NCBI GenBank assembly: GCA_017399225.1
Contig: JAFQEB010000141.1
Span: 1-52,400, forward strand
Direction: 5' to 3'
Origin: Clostridia bacterium
GTDB lineage: Bacteria; Bacillota_A; Clostridia; Christensenellales; Aristaeellaceae
DNA length: 52,400 bases
A program made the translations under genes and the position numbers. Within the stretch, counting starts at the first letter, position 1. The number at the start of each line of letters is the position of its first letter. The notes below the pieces were generated by a model, which was given only the letters and a program-made list of their open reading frames with translations, was not told the DNA's origin and did no database searches. Shown here piece by piece: positions 42,066 through 50,456 of the stretch.

Positions 42066-42113
42066 CTTTTGTTCCTCCTTGCCCGGTCTGCAGCCGGGCT
42101 TTATCCAGTACAC

Positions 42114-43052
42114 TTACACAGCCTTTGCCGGCGCATCCTCGCCGAGGATCCGCACCTCCGGCTCCAGCATGACGCCCTTCTGCTCATAAACCACATGCTG
42201 CACATGGGCCATCAGGGCCAGGAAATCAGCCGCGGCGCCGCCCTTGTTGATCAGGAAGCCCGCGTGTTTCTCGCTCACCTGCGCGCCGCCGATGGTGCAG
42301 CCCTTCAGCCCGCACTCGTCGATCATCTGGGCCGCATAGCCCTCCCGGGGCCGCTTGAAGGTGCTGCCTGCGCTGAAATTCGTCAGGGGCTGCTTATCCG
42401 CCCGGCGGGTATTGAAATCCACCATCTCCGCCAGCAGGTCATCCCGCTTGCCCTGGGGCAGCTGCATGGTCACATGGGTGACGATCTTGTCCTCCTGCAT
42501 CAGCCGCGTGCTGCGATGGGCAAAGTGCATATCGGGGCGGCCATAGCGGAAGGGCTCGCCCGCCATGGTAAAGCCCTCCACCAGCGTCACGACCTGGCTC
42601 ATTTCGCCGCCATAGGCGCCGGCGTTCATGTACGCGCCGCCGCCGACCGTGCCGGGGATGCCGCTGGCAAATGTCAGTCCGCCCAGGTCATTTTCCGCTG
42701 CAGCCATGGACAGCGCGCTCATCATTGCGCCGGCCTCCGCGCGGATGCGGTCGCCGTTGACCTCGATATTCTGCATATCCCGGCACAGCCGCAGCACCAG
42801 GCCGCGGATGCCGCCATCCTTGACCAGCAGATTGCTGCCGTTGCCGATGATGATCACCGGCACCTCCAGCGCGTGGGCCTCCAGCAGCACCTGCCGGATC
42901 TGCTCCGGCTGATCGGGCGACACCAGCATATCCGCCGGGCCGCCGAGGTGCAGCGTGGTATAGCGCGCCATCGGAACACCACGCTTGATGGACATATTCT
43001 CATAGCGCCCGCGCAGGCGCTTTTCCAATTCGTTCAGGGATGCCTCAAACAT
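42114..43052 (-). CDS. murB: UDP-N-acetylenolpyruvoylglucosamine reductase
   Basis: 312 residues; FAD enzyme reducing UDP-GlcNAc-enolpyruvate to UDP-MurNAc with NADPH in peptidoglycan synthesis. FAD-binding motifs YTTLHLGGPADMLV and VIIIGNGSNLLVKDGGIRG, FASGIPGTVGGGAYMNAGAYGGE, and the catalytic Ser region FSAGSTFKRP of type-II MurB, with a late Glu in LEPEVRILGE. The ATG at 43052 has AGGAGG seven bases upstream and is preferred over ATGs at 43058 and 43070. First gene of the murB-rapZ-whiA-crh transcript. Confidence 0.96.
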   Translation of the reverse strand: MFEASLNELEKRLRGRYENMSIKRGVPMARYTTLHLGGPADMLVSPDQPEQIRQVLLEAHALEVPVIIIGNGSNLLVKDGGIRGLVLRLCRDMQNIEVNGDRIRAEAGAMMSALSMAAAENDLGGLTFASGIPGTVGGGAYMNAGAYGGEMSQVVTLVEGFTMAGEPFRYGRPDMHFAHRSTRLMQEDKIVTHVTMQLPQGKRDDLLAEMVDFNTRRADKQPLTNFSAGSTFKRPREGYAAQMIDECGLKGCTIGGAQVSEKHAGFLINKGGAAADFLALMAHVQHVVYEQKGVMLEPEVRILGEDAPAKAV

Positions 43053-43107
43053 ACGCATTCCTCCTGTCATTCTATTTTACTATATTTTCCGCGCCGTAGC
43101 AAGTGGA

Positions 43108-43335
43108 AATTGGCAGGGGCGGCAGGGGCTCTGCCCCTGCACCCCGCTCAGGGGTGTTACACCCCTGAGAACCCCTTTCCCGCGATGCGGCGGGGTGCCT
43201 TCGGTCAATGCTTCGTTCGCGTGCGGGCAGGGGCGCCGCCCCTGCACCCCGCTCAGGGGTGTTACACCCCTGAGAACCCCTTTCCGCGATGCGGTGGGGT
43301 TCCTTCGGTCTATGCTTCATTCGCGTGCGGGCTGG
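43108..43335. repeat. Tandem 105-bp direct repeat made of G/C hairpins
   Basis: Copies at ~43122-43226 and ~43227-43331 lie head to tail with few differences. Each has GCAGGGGCT/CGCCCCTGC and CTCAGGGGTG/CACCCCTGAG hairpins followed by a TTCGGTC-ATGCTTC tail. No ribosome site or believable gene is seen in 43053-43426. Confidence 0.9.
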
Positions 43336-43386
43336 TGCTCCTGCCATTGCCATATTATATGCAGCATACACAGAAACAAGACACAC

Positions 43387-43419
43387 AAAAGGCTGCGTAC
43401 AGCGCAGGTACGCAGCCTT
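43387..43419 (-). terminator. Rho-independent terminator after the VTC gene
   Basis: 10-bp stem GGCTGCGTAC / GTACGCAGCC, 7-base loop, with TTTTG following on the minus strand, 8 bp past the stop. Confidence 0.85.
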
Positions 43420-43426
43420 TGCCGCA

Positions 43427-44134
43427 TTACGCCTCCATGCCCTCAAACCGGCGGCACCAGGTGTACTTACTGATCGCGCTGGGCAGCGCGTTGGGACAGT
43501 AGGTACACAGCAGGTCACGGATATAAGGAGGCATCACGCGGTTGAATTTCACCTCAAGGATGATATCATTGTTGTCAAAGGGGGACATCGTGGGAACGTT
43601 GGGGTTGAAAAGATCGGTGCTGCGAAGGCCGGTGCGCAGCTGCTTGTCGAAGGTGATGCGCACCTCCTCAGCAGGGTGCAGATAGGCCTCGCGCACATAA
43701 TCAACGATCACCACCGGGCGTAGCAGACCGCAGGTCATCTCGCGGTACACATCGCTCAGCAGGCCGCTGCTGGTCTTCTCCAGGTCAGTGGGGTCGCCGG
43801 CGATCAGCTGGTCGCACAGATCCCGCGGGATGGACAGGCTTCGCTTGGAGATAAGGCTGCCCACCTTGGTCTTGCACTCCAGCTTGATGATCTTGTCCGA
43901 CAGGTTGTAGATGCGGATGCGGTACTTGTTGCGGTTCTGCACGCCGTCCAGCTTATCGAAGTAGGCGTCGTTGAAGATGGTATCAAAATAGAGGCTGCGG
44001 ATGTGGTACTCGTTGTTTTCGTCGCCATTGGGGTCGCGCCAGAGGACGTGATCCAGCTGACGGGACAGCACCTGGTACTGCATCTCGCTGATGAAGAACT
44101 TCAGCTCATGCCGAAGCGGAATATTGGCTGGCAT
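43427..44134 (-). CDS. VTC-domain polyphosphate polymerase-like protein
   Basis: 235 residues, a single triphosphate-tunnel (VTC/CYTH-like) domain. Signatures: LRHELKFFISEMQYQVLSRQ, HIRSLYFDTIFNDAYFDKLD, NKYRIRIYNLSDKIIKLECK, ISKRSLSIPRD and the late DIILEVKFNRVMPPYI, giving the alternating Lys/Arg and Glu residues lining the tunnel. Eukaryotic Vtc4 homologues make polyphosphate from ATP; the bacterial activity is assumed, not shown. Start with AAAGGAGG upstream. Follows DUF4956 after 268 bp of hairpin DNA and forms a functional set with the CotH-like gene. Confidence 0.92.
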   Translation of the reverse strand: MPANIPLRHELKFFISEMQYQVLSRQLDHVLWRDPNGDENNEYHIRSLYFDTIFNDAYFDKLDGVQNRNKYRIRIYNLSDKIIKLECKTKVGSLISKRSLSIPRDLCDQLIAGDPTDLEKTSSGLLSDVYREMTCGLLRPVVIVDYVREAYLHPAEEVRITFDKQLRTGLRSTDLFNPNVPTMSPFDNNDIILEVKFNRVMPPYIRDLLCTYCPNALPSAISKYTWCRRFEGMEA

Positions 44135-44139
44135 GGATA

Positions 44140-44410
44140 CGACCTCCTTTCTAATTCGCTGACGCTCTCGTCAAAATGCTGCGGCATTTTGACGAAAGGG
44201 GTTTTGCACTCACTGGTCGGACAGCAAGCTGTCCTCCCGGAGCAAGAGCGAGCCCCCATTTCCCTCCCCCACCCCCACGCGTCGCGCCGCGTCTGTCACG
44301 CGGCGTGACTCCCGCAAAGGAAAAGCCCGGCCGCATCACCAAAAGGGGGGAGTCCAGAGGGCCGATGGCCCTCTGGCAGGGATCCCTAAGGGACAGAGTC
44401 CCTTAGGCGC
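44140..44410. repeat. Hairpin-rich spacer between DUF4956 and VTC genes
   Basis: CCAGAGGGCC/GGCCCTCTGG (44354-44363, 44367-44376) and CCTAAGGGA/TCCCTTAGG (44385-44393, 44399-44407); the second hairpin overlaps the DUF4956 stop codon. Further weak palindromes (AATGCCGCAGCATTTTGACG complement) lie near 44165-44195. No gene. Confidence 0.65.
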
Positions 44411-45128
44411 CGGCTTCGGTCTGGCAGGCTACGAGGGTCGCGTCGTGAACGCCCTCGATGTTGAGCATGAGGGCCACGAGATCCTGCTTGTTATCCAGGC
44501 GGACTTCGTAGGTCATCTCAGCGCCGGCACGGGTGACGGTCTTGGAGCGCAGACGGCGATGCTTCACGGAGCGACGCAGCTGCTGGGTGATATCGTACTC
44601 AGCATCCTCATCATAGTGCAGGACGAGGAGGAAGGCATTGGGGCTGGAGAACTGCAGCAGGTTCAGCACGAAGAGGATGACGGAGATCGCCGCCACCACC
44701 ACCAGGGAAATGATGTACTGACCCGCGCCCAGCAGGATGCCCATCGTCAGCGCCCAGAACATGTAGGCGGTATCGAGGGGATCCTTCACCGCAGTACGGA
44801 AGCGCACGATGGACAGCGCGCCCACCATGCCCATGGACAGCGCCACATTGGAGCCGATGCACATGACCACCGGGGTGGTGATCAGGGTCATCATGATCAG
44901 GGTGATGGCGAAGTTGGGGCTGTAGAGCACGCCGCGGTAGCAGCGCTTGTACACAAAGGCGATCACAAGGCCGACGATGAAGGCAAACAGCAGGCCCAGG
45001 CCCACCGTCCAGGGGGTCAGGTTGGCCAGCTGCTGCTCAAAGAAATCAGTCAGGGTATTGGCGCCGGTCGTGCCGGAGCTGACCAGACCATCCGTATTCA
45101 GGCTGCTCAGAAGAGCCAGATCAGACAT
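44403..45128 (-). CDS. DUF4956 membrane protein
   Basis: 241 residues. Three to four membrane helices (~42-60, 75-100, 128-165) followed by a soluble ferredoxin-like C-terminus (~170-238: FLLVLHYDEDAEYDITQQLR, LVALMLNIEGVHDATLVAC). The family hallmark is GMVGALSIVRFRTAVKDPLD followed by AYMFWALTMGILLGAG. Function unknown, but DUF4956 genes are repeatedly next to VTC-domain genes, so a polyphosphate-handling or channel role is plausible. The start has GAGGAGG seven bases upstream and its own promoter. Confidence 0.92.
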   Translation of the reverse strand: MSDLALLSSLNTDGLVSSGTTGANTLTDFFEQQLANLTPWTVGLGLLFAFIVGLVIAFVYKRCYRGVLYSPNFAITLIMMTLITTPVVMCIGSNVALSMGMVGALSIVRFRTAVKDPLDTAYMFWALTMGILLGAGQYIISLVVVAAISVILFVLNLLQFSSPNAFLLVLHYDEDAEYDITQQLRRSVKHRRLRSKTVTRAGAEMTYEVRLDNKQDLVALMLNIEGVHDATLVACQTEAGA

Positions 45129-45177
45129 GGAGGTTCCTCCTCATAATCGTTCGTCAGGACAGATGTCCACTCGTACT

Positions 45178-45206
45178 ATTATACAGCATCTGCGCTGTAT
45201 CCGCAA
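45178..45206 (-). promoter_or_regulatory. Predicted promoter of the DUF4956-VTC genes
   Basis: Minus-strand TTGCGG (45201-45206), 17 bp, perfect TATAAT (45178-45183), ~50 bp before the start. Confidence 0.6.
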
Positions 45207-45249
45207 ACACTTTTCGGGCAATTTCCGCATTTTACATGGGTCATGCCGC

Positions 45250-48200
45250 TTACCACTCCAGATCGGCCTTGTCCCACACTGCGTCGTCGCGCTTTTCGGG
45301 CCTGGGGCCGAAGTAGGCCTCCATTTCCTCATTGGTCAGCTTGAACTGCTCGCGCACCTGACCCCAGAGGATGTAGGGCCGCTTTTTGAGGGTATTGCGC
45401 AGGTTGTTGACGTGCTTCTCCCAGTAGCGGATCGCACCGTCCACGGTGGTGGGCCACTCGGAGATGACCATGGGATCATGCAGCTCCGCCCAGGTGCTGA
45501 AGTGCCAGGTCATTTCCGGCTCGATCTCCTTCAGGCAGCCCTCCAGCACCTCCAGCATGTGGTCGGTGGTGAAGGTCTGGAAGATATCGCCGAGCTTGCG
45601 CAGGAACAGATCGCGGTATTCCGGCACGGACAGCACCGTGCGGAAGATGGTGTTGTCGATGTTCTGCTGGCCCATGCCGGTCTTCTTGGTGTAGCTGTAG
45701 GGGCTGTTGAAGCGTGCCTGCCAGAAGCCGTAGTCGGCGTCGTACCAGATCCACTTCCACTTATAGCGCTCGCCCGTCTCCGGGTCGATGCCGTGCAGGC
45801 GGTAGTAGCGGGTGTTACCGATATCGGAGTTGCCCGCGAACATCTCCAGCGCCATGTACTCCAGGAAGTTGTCGATGTCGATGTTGGCGTCCAGGTAGGC
45901 GCGGTCCTCCGGGTTGTTGGCGGGATCGCTGTTCTTGAGCTTCTTGATCATCGCCTTGTACTCCGCGCCGGAGCCGTACTCCACGGAGCCGCTGCCGACC
46001 AGGATATCCATGTTGTCCGCCTGGTCAAGTGTCAGGCCCTCGTGCTGGGCGATGAAGAAGCGATCCACGCGCTCGCGCAGGTTGTAATGCCCCCAGTACT
46101 CACCGTTGAGGTAAACAGCCACCGGCTTCCATGCCTGGTGGATGACCTGCGTGTTGTAGGTATCCAGCAGCCGGGACTGGAAGCCGTCGCGCACACGGGA
46201 CCAGACACCATCGTTGCCGCAGTTGCGCAGGACGACGGACTTGTACTCCGTATAGGGGCGATCCTCAAAGAGGGCGGCGGCGAAGGTCTTTTCGCCGTAG
46301 AGGGACTTGGCGCGCAGCTTCATGGACTTCTGGGGCAGATCCAGCGAGTAATCGCCGATCAGGCCAATGGCCACGCCCTGAGAGAGCACCAGCTGCCCGT
46401 TCTCATCAAAGTATTCCATGTAGCCCTCGCGGGGCTCCTTGCCGAATTCGCGGTAGACCGTGTTCTTGAAGGGCAGGATACCGGGGCCGGGCTTGACCAT
46501 ATCGGGACCCGCGGCCAGCATACCGTTCTCCTCATTCCACAGCTCGTAGGGATCCACCACCACGGAGACGACCGGCACCTTGTGGCGCGCGTCGATCAGG
46601 TAGGTGCCCGTGGTGACCGTGCTCTCCCGGTACATGGGGTCCACCGGGAAGGCCCGGGCACGAAGCACGGTGGTCTCGTTCACTTCGATTGCTTCCCCGT
46701 TGTAGGGCTTGCTGGCGCTGTTGTAGGGGCCGGGGACGGAGCCGTCCAGGGAATAATAAACCGTGGTGTCCTCGGGGATCGTGACGCCCACGGCAATGCC
46801 TGCCAGGTACTTGCCCTGCGCGACGGTCAGCTGGGGCGCCTCCGCATAGCCCAGAAAGCCGGTGGCGCCGTTCTGAGCGCCGGGGCTGGGCACATCGTAA
46901 TAAAAAAAGCCCTCACGTCCGGAAGCGCGGCCGTAGGACACATTTGTTGGTACCGCAGGCAGCACGACCTTGTCCAGAATTTTACCCGTTGGATCTGCAA
47001 GCACAAGGGTTTCCGAGCCGCCCTTGAGGAGCTTGAAGGAGGTATGGGCTTCCGCTGCGGTATCCTTTTCCTTTTCGCCATCGCACCAGACGATCTTATA
47101 CTCGCCCGGTGCGATGGTGGTGCCCTGCGCAAACTGCCACTTTCGGGCACGGCCTACGGTATCCGAAAGGCCGTACCCGGAAAGGTCAACAGTCACGCCG
47201 GAGGAATTGTACAGCTCGATCCAGTCCACGAACTCGGCGCCGGAGGCCGTCTCCGTGCTGTCGTTGGAGGCCATGACCTCGGTGATGTACACGCCGCTCT
47301 CGTTCAGCGCGCGAAGGTATACGTCCATCCGGTTCGCGCCGTCTTCCGTGTTGGGCAGCTGGGGCGTTGTGCGGTAATGGATGGAGAAGCTGCCGTCCGC
47401 ATTGCGGGCATAGGAAGCATCCTCGGGGATATTGTCGATGGTCACGCGATCCACCAGGCGGCCGCGGCTGTCCGCCAGCACGATGGTATCATGCTCCGCG
47501 CTGATGCTGAAGTTGGCATGGGGCACGTCCGTGGGGCCGGAAACGACATCCTTGCCGGAGCAGTAAACAATGTAATACCCATAGGGGGCAACCATCGCGC
47601 CCTCGGGGAAGCGCCACTTGAGGGGCTTGTTCTCCCGGTCGGAGAGCGCGTAGTTATCCAGGCTGACAGGGCTGCCGGTGGTGTTGTAAAGCTCCACCCA
47701 GTCGCACAGCTCGCCGTCGGCGTCGCGGTAGCCGCTGAGGGGATCGGGGCAGATCTCGCTGATGATCAGCGCGCCGTCGGTCACCATGGTATCCGTGCGG
47801 TAGGCCAGGTGCCCGGCGGAGGTATTCTCATAGCCGGGGCTGTACTCGGGCGTCTGCACCCAGGTGCCGTTCGCCTGCAGGGCATAGCTCTCATCGGCGG
47901 ACATAATGGGCGTTTTGACCGAGTGGATCATGCGGGTATCGGGATCGTAAAGCACGATGGTCTCGCCCTTGCTGGACAGGCCGAACTTTGCGTGCAGGGG
48001 CTTGCCCGACACGGCCTGGTTCGTCTTGTCGCACACGACGATGATGCGCTCATCGGGCTGGATGGTCATCCTGGGGAAGAGGAAGCTGATGGACAGCTCA
48101 TCGTCGCTCAGGCCCACATTGTACAGGTCGATCTCATGATCGGAACTGTTCCAGATCTCCACCCAATCGGAGAATTCGCCCTTTTCATCCGGCATGGCCG

Positions 48201-48489
48201 TCTGGTTGGAGGCCATCGCCTCGCTGATGACCAGGCCGCTGTAATAAGAGGCGTTTTCGTCGCCGTGGATCCCGCTGCCGCCGATGGAATAGTAGGCGTG
48301 CTTGATCGGCTCCTTGGGCATGATGATGATCGCCACCACCACAAAGCCAAGCAGGAGGCCCAGGGCCAGGGCGTTGCCGATCCTGCGGCGCTTCTTGCGC
48401 CGGCGGATCACCGCAGGCTTCTCGGCCGGAGCGTTCATGGGCGTGCTGTGGGCCCGCCTTCTCCGCCGCTGAACTTCAACAGGCTGCAT
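45250..48489 (-). CDS. CotH kinase-like protein with three lamin-tail domains
   Basis: 1079 residues. A very basic cytoplasmic N-terminus (RRRRR and RRRKKRRR runs) precedes one membrane helix (~38-58, ALALGLLLGFVVVAIIIMP). Outside are three lamin-tail domains with the pattern SDWVEIWNSSDHEIDLYNVG, CDWVELYNTTGSPVSLDNYA and VDWIELYNSSGVTVDLSGYG; a chitobiase-like beta module (VYYSLDGSVPGPYNSASKPY); and a CotH protein-kinase-like domain (~690-1030) with KSMKLRAKSLYG, VVLRNCGNDG, GHYNLRERVDRFFIAQHEG and the Mg-binding-like WYDADYGF. The start at 48489 follows GGAAAGGATG. Secreted CotH kinases phosphorylate coat or surface proteins; here the target may be a surface protein (inference). Upstream of DUF4956-VTC in the same direction. 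Confidence 0.88.
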   Translation of the reverse strand: MQPVEVQRRRRRAHSTPMNAPAEKPAVIRRRKKRRRIGNALALGLLLGFVVVAIIIMPKEPIKHAYYSIGGSGIHGDENASYYSGLVISEAMASNQTAMPDEKGEFSDWVEIWNSSDHEIDLYNVGLSDDELSISFLFPRMTIQPDERIIVVCDKTNQAVSGKPLHAKFGLSSKGETIVLYDPDTRMIHSVKTPIMSADESYALQANGTWVQTPEYSPGYENTSAGHLAYRTDTMVTDGALIISEICPDPLSGYRDADGELCDWVELYNTTGSPVSLDNYALSDRENKPLKWRFPEGAMVAPYGYYIVYCSGKDVVSGPTDVPHANFSISAEHDTIVLADSRGRLVDRVTIDNIPEDASYARNADGSFSIHYRTTPQLPNTEDGANRMDVYLRALNESGVYITEVMASNDSTETASGAEFVDWIELYNSSGVTVDLSGYGLSDTVGRARKWQFAQGTTIAPGEYKIVWCDGEKEKDTAAEAHTSFKLLKGGSETLVLADPTGKILDKVVLPAVPTNVSYGRASGREGFFYYDVPSPGAQNGATGFLGYAEAPQLTVAQGKYLAGIAVGVTIPEDTTVYYSLDGSVPGPYNSASKPYNGEAIEVNETTVLRARAFPVDPMYRESTVTTGTYLIDARHKVPVVSVVVDPYELWNEENGMLAAGPDMVKPGPGILPFKNTVYREFGKEPREGYMEYFDENGQLVLSQGVAIGLIGDYSLDLPQKSMKLRAKSLYGEKTFAAALFEDRPYTEYKSVVLRNCGNDGVWSRVRDGFQSRLLDTYNTQVIHQAWKPVAVYLNGEYWGHYNLRERVDRFFIAQHEGLTLDQADNMDILVGSGSVEYGSGAEYKAMIKKLKNSDPANNPEDRAYLDANIDIDNFLEYMALEMFAGNSDIGNTRYYRLHGIDPETGERYKWKWIWYDADYGFWQARFNSPYSYTKKTGMGQQNIDNTIFRTVLSVPEYRDLFLRKLGDIFQTFTTDHMLEVLEGCLKEIEPEMTWHFSTWAELHDPMVISEWPTTVDGAIRYWEKHVNNLRNTLKKRPYILWGQVREQFKLTNEEMEAYFGPRPEKRDDAVWDKADLEW

Positions 48490-48641
48490 ACTGTCATCCT
48501 TTCCGGTGCCGGGCGTCTCCCGGCGATATCGCGGCATTTCCCGCCGCAAATGCCGCTCTTTATGATCGGCATGTCACATGGCTTTCGTGTCCGGACGCAT
48601 GTCCTTCACATATGTAACGAAGGAAGTGCATCCGTTCTTGC

Positions 48642-48671
48642 ATTGTACCACAAATCGCCATGTTTCTGCAA
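48642..48671 (-). promoter_or_regulatory. Predicted promoter of the CotH gene
   Basis: Minus-strand TTGCAG (48666-48671), 18 bp, TACAAT (48642-48647), leaving a leader of about 145 bases. Confidence 0.45.
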
Positions 48672-48737
48672 GCCCTGCGGAAGATTCGTTATGTAACAAT
48701 CGCCACAAATACATTCTTCCGCCTCTGCAGCCCGGAT

Positions 48738-48766
48738 TTGACGGCCGGAGCGATATCGCATATAAT
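48738..48766 (+). promoter_or_regulatory. Predicted promoter of the Nudix-GNAT gene
   Basis: TTGACG (48738-48743), 17 bp, perfect TATAAT (48761-48766), about 60 bp before the start. Back to back with the CotH promoter. Confidence 0.65.
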
Positions 48767-48825
48767 GTTGACACACCGCCCGCCCATGCCATTTGCTGAA
48801 ACCGAGGAACAAGGAGGCTCCCCCT

Positions 48826-49797
48826 ATGTCCCGCGATATTCTCTTTGACCACGACAGCGCCCGCTTCTCTTACCGCATTTCCGCCATCATCGTGCATGAC
48901 GGCCGTGTGCTGCTGCAGTGCCCCGTCAGCACAGAGGATTACGCCTTCATCGGCGGCCATGTGGCCTTCGGCGAAACCGCCGCCCAGACCCTTCTGCGGG
49001 AGATCCGCGAGGAGCTGCACGCCGGCGCCTCCGTCGGGCCCCTGATGGCCGTGGGCGAGGTGTACATCGACTGGGGCTGCTGCCCGGACGGCTCACCGCG
49101 CCATTGCCATCAAATCGGCCTGTACTTCCATACGGAGGTCGATATGGCACAGCTTCCCTCCGGCGACAGCTTCCACGGCTTTGACGAGGCCGGCGGCGAG
49201 CGCTTCGACCTCATGTTCCATTGGGTTCCCCTGGAACAGCTGCGCACCATGACGGTCTATCCGCCGGAGGTCGCGGCGCATCTCCTCAGCGGCTCACATG
49301 AGGTGCTGCATTTCGTCTATTCCGAGCTTCCGGCAGATACCGCATGGCCGGAACAAGCATCCCGAAACCGCCCCCCGGAGGTATTTATGCAAACCGTCAT
49401 CCGTCCCGCACATCCCGGTGATCTCCCCTTCCTCGCCGCCCATGACCATCACGTTTCCCGCTCAGAGCTGGAGAGCATCATCCGGCAGGGCCGCATCCTC
49501 CTGGCGGAATGCGGCGGCGAGATCATCGGCTGGTTGCGCTGGGGGATGTTTTGGGATAATACGCCCTTTATGAATCTGCTGTACCTGCTGGAGGAGCACC
49601 GGCAGCAGGGACATGGGCGCGCCCTGGTGCAGCACTGGGAGGAAAGCCTGCGGCAGGCCGGCCACGCCCTGGCGATGACCTCCACCCAGGCCAATGAAGA
49701 CGCGCAAATCTTCTACCGGCGCCTGGGCTACCGCGACGTCGGCGGCTTCATGCTGCCGGGAGAGCCCTACGAGCTGATCCTGATCAAAGAGCTGTAG
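48826..49797 (+). CDS. Nudix hydrolase - GNAT acetyltransferase fusion
   Basis: 323 residues. The N-terminal Nudix domain (~1-165) has the box G44-x5-E50-x7-R58-E59-x2-E62-E63 (GHVAFGETAAQTLLREIREE); the closing Gly of the consensus is replaced. After a linker (~170-187) a GNAT domain (~188-323) shows IIGWLRWGMFW, the acetyl-CoA loop HRQQGHGRALVQHW and FYRRLGYRDVGGFML. The single frame is continuous with no internal ribosome site at the junction, so a true fusion. AAGGAGG lies eight bases before the ATG. Likely couples hydrolysis of a nucleotide derivative with acetyl transfer to a small molecule; substrates unknown. Confidence 0.92.
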   Translation: MSRDILFDHDSARFSYRISAIIVHDGRVLLQCPVSTEDYAFIGGHVAFGETAAQTLLREIREELHAGASVGPLMAVGEVYIDWGCCPDGSPRHCHQIGLYFHTEVDMAQLPSGDSFHGFDEAGGERFDLMFHWVPLEQLRTMTVYPPEVAAHLLSGSHEVLHFVYSELPADTAWPEQASRNRPPEVFMQTVIRPAHPGDLPFLAAHDHHVSRSELESIIRQGRILLAECGGEIIGWLRWGMFWDNTPFMNLLYLLEEHRQQGHGRALVQHWEESLRQAGHALAMTSTQANEDAQIFYRRLGYRDVGGFMLPGEPYELILIKEL

Positions 49798-49823
49798 CCC
49801 CGGATATAGCACCGGCGCAAAAT

Positions 49824-49854
49824 GCCCGGCGAAGCTTTGCCTGCTCCGCCGGGC
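49824..49854 (-). terminator. Terminator of the NusG-II/Gx operon
   Basis: 8-bp stem GCCCGGCG (49824-49831) / CGCCGGGC (49847-49854); on the minus strand followed by ATTTTG. It may also stop plus-strand transcripts of the Nudix gene. Confidence 0.65.
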
Positions 49855-49868
49855 GTTCCATATGCTGC

Positions 49869-50456
49869 TTAATCCTCGGATCCGTCATCCGTCTTCACGA
49901 CCGTATCCTTGAACTTCACGACAGGCTTTTCCTGCACAGCGGGCTTTGCACCCACCCGTGCCAGCCTTGCGGGCTTCATGATCCTGATGACCCGATCCGC
50001 GCACACGCCGGTGAGCAGGCCAAAGCCCAGGCCCGCCAGCATCAGCCCAGGCAGCGCTGTCAGGACCGCCTGATTCCCCAGCAGCACCAGCATGAGGATC
50101 TGGCCGACATTGTGCATCGCGCCGCCGACCATGCTGACCGTCACGATATGCACACCCTTCACCCTGGACAGGCCGATCATGGCCGCCAGGCTGACAAAGC
50201 CGCCCGCGAAGCCGATGAAGAAGGTCGTGCCGAAATTGCCAAAGAGCAGGTTGGAGAGCGTCACCTTCATCACCATCAGCACGATGGCCGTGGGGATGTC
50301 CAGCATATACACCGCAAAGATCAGCACGCTGTTGCTCAGGCCCAGCTTGACGCCGGGTGGCAGCGGAAACTGCTTTTCCACCCATCCCAGGATGAGCATC
50401 ATCGTCAGCAGCAATCCGCACAGCGCAACGCGCTTTGCATCAAAGCGTTTCTTCAT
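49869..50456 (-). CDS. Gx transporter / heptaprenyl diphosphate synthase component I-like membrane protein
   Basis: 195 residues, five to six membrane helices plus a charged tail (KPVVKFKDTVVKTDDGSED). Signatures: VALCGLLLTMMLILGWVEKQ, LPPGVKLGLSNSVLIFAVYM, LLFGNFGTTFFIGFAGGFVS and GGAMHNVGQILM, matching the Gx family (often misnamed hepS component I), related to ECF substrate-binding subunits. The ATG overlaps the NusG-II stop (ATGA) with GGAGGAGGGG upstream. Cargo unknown; adjacency to NusG-II proteins is a recurring arrangement, sometimes near flavin-carrying redox proteins. Confidence 0.9.
   Translation of the reverse strand: MKKRFDAKRVALCGLLLTMMLILGWVEKQFPLPPGVKLGLSNSVLIFAVYMLDIPTAIVLMVMKVTLSNLLFGNFGTTFFIGFAGGFVSLAAMIGLSRVKGVHIVTVSMVGGAMHNVGQILMLVLLGNQAVLTALPGLMLAGLGFGLLTGVCADRVIRIMKPARLARVGAKPAVQEKPVVKFKDTVVKTDDGSED

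Noticed and set aside
43081..43330. Possible CRISPR array from the repeated 105-bp units
   Set aside because: Only two head-to-tail copies, no unique spacers of even length, and no cas genes.
44947..48696. 1249-codon plus-strand frame opposite CotH and part of DUF4956
   Set aside because: Antisense shadow; sense genes have motifs, ribosome sites and promoters.
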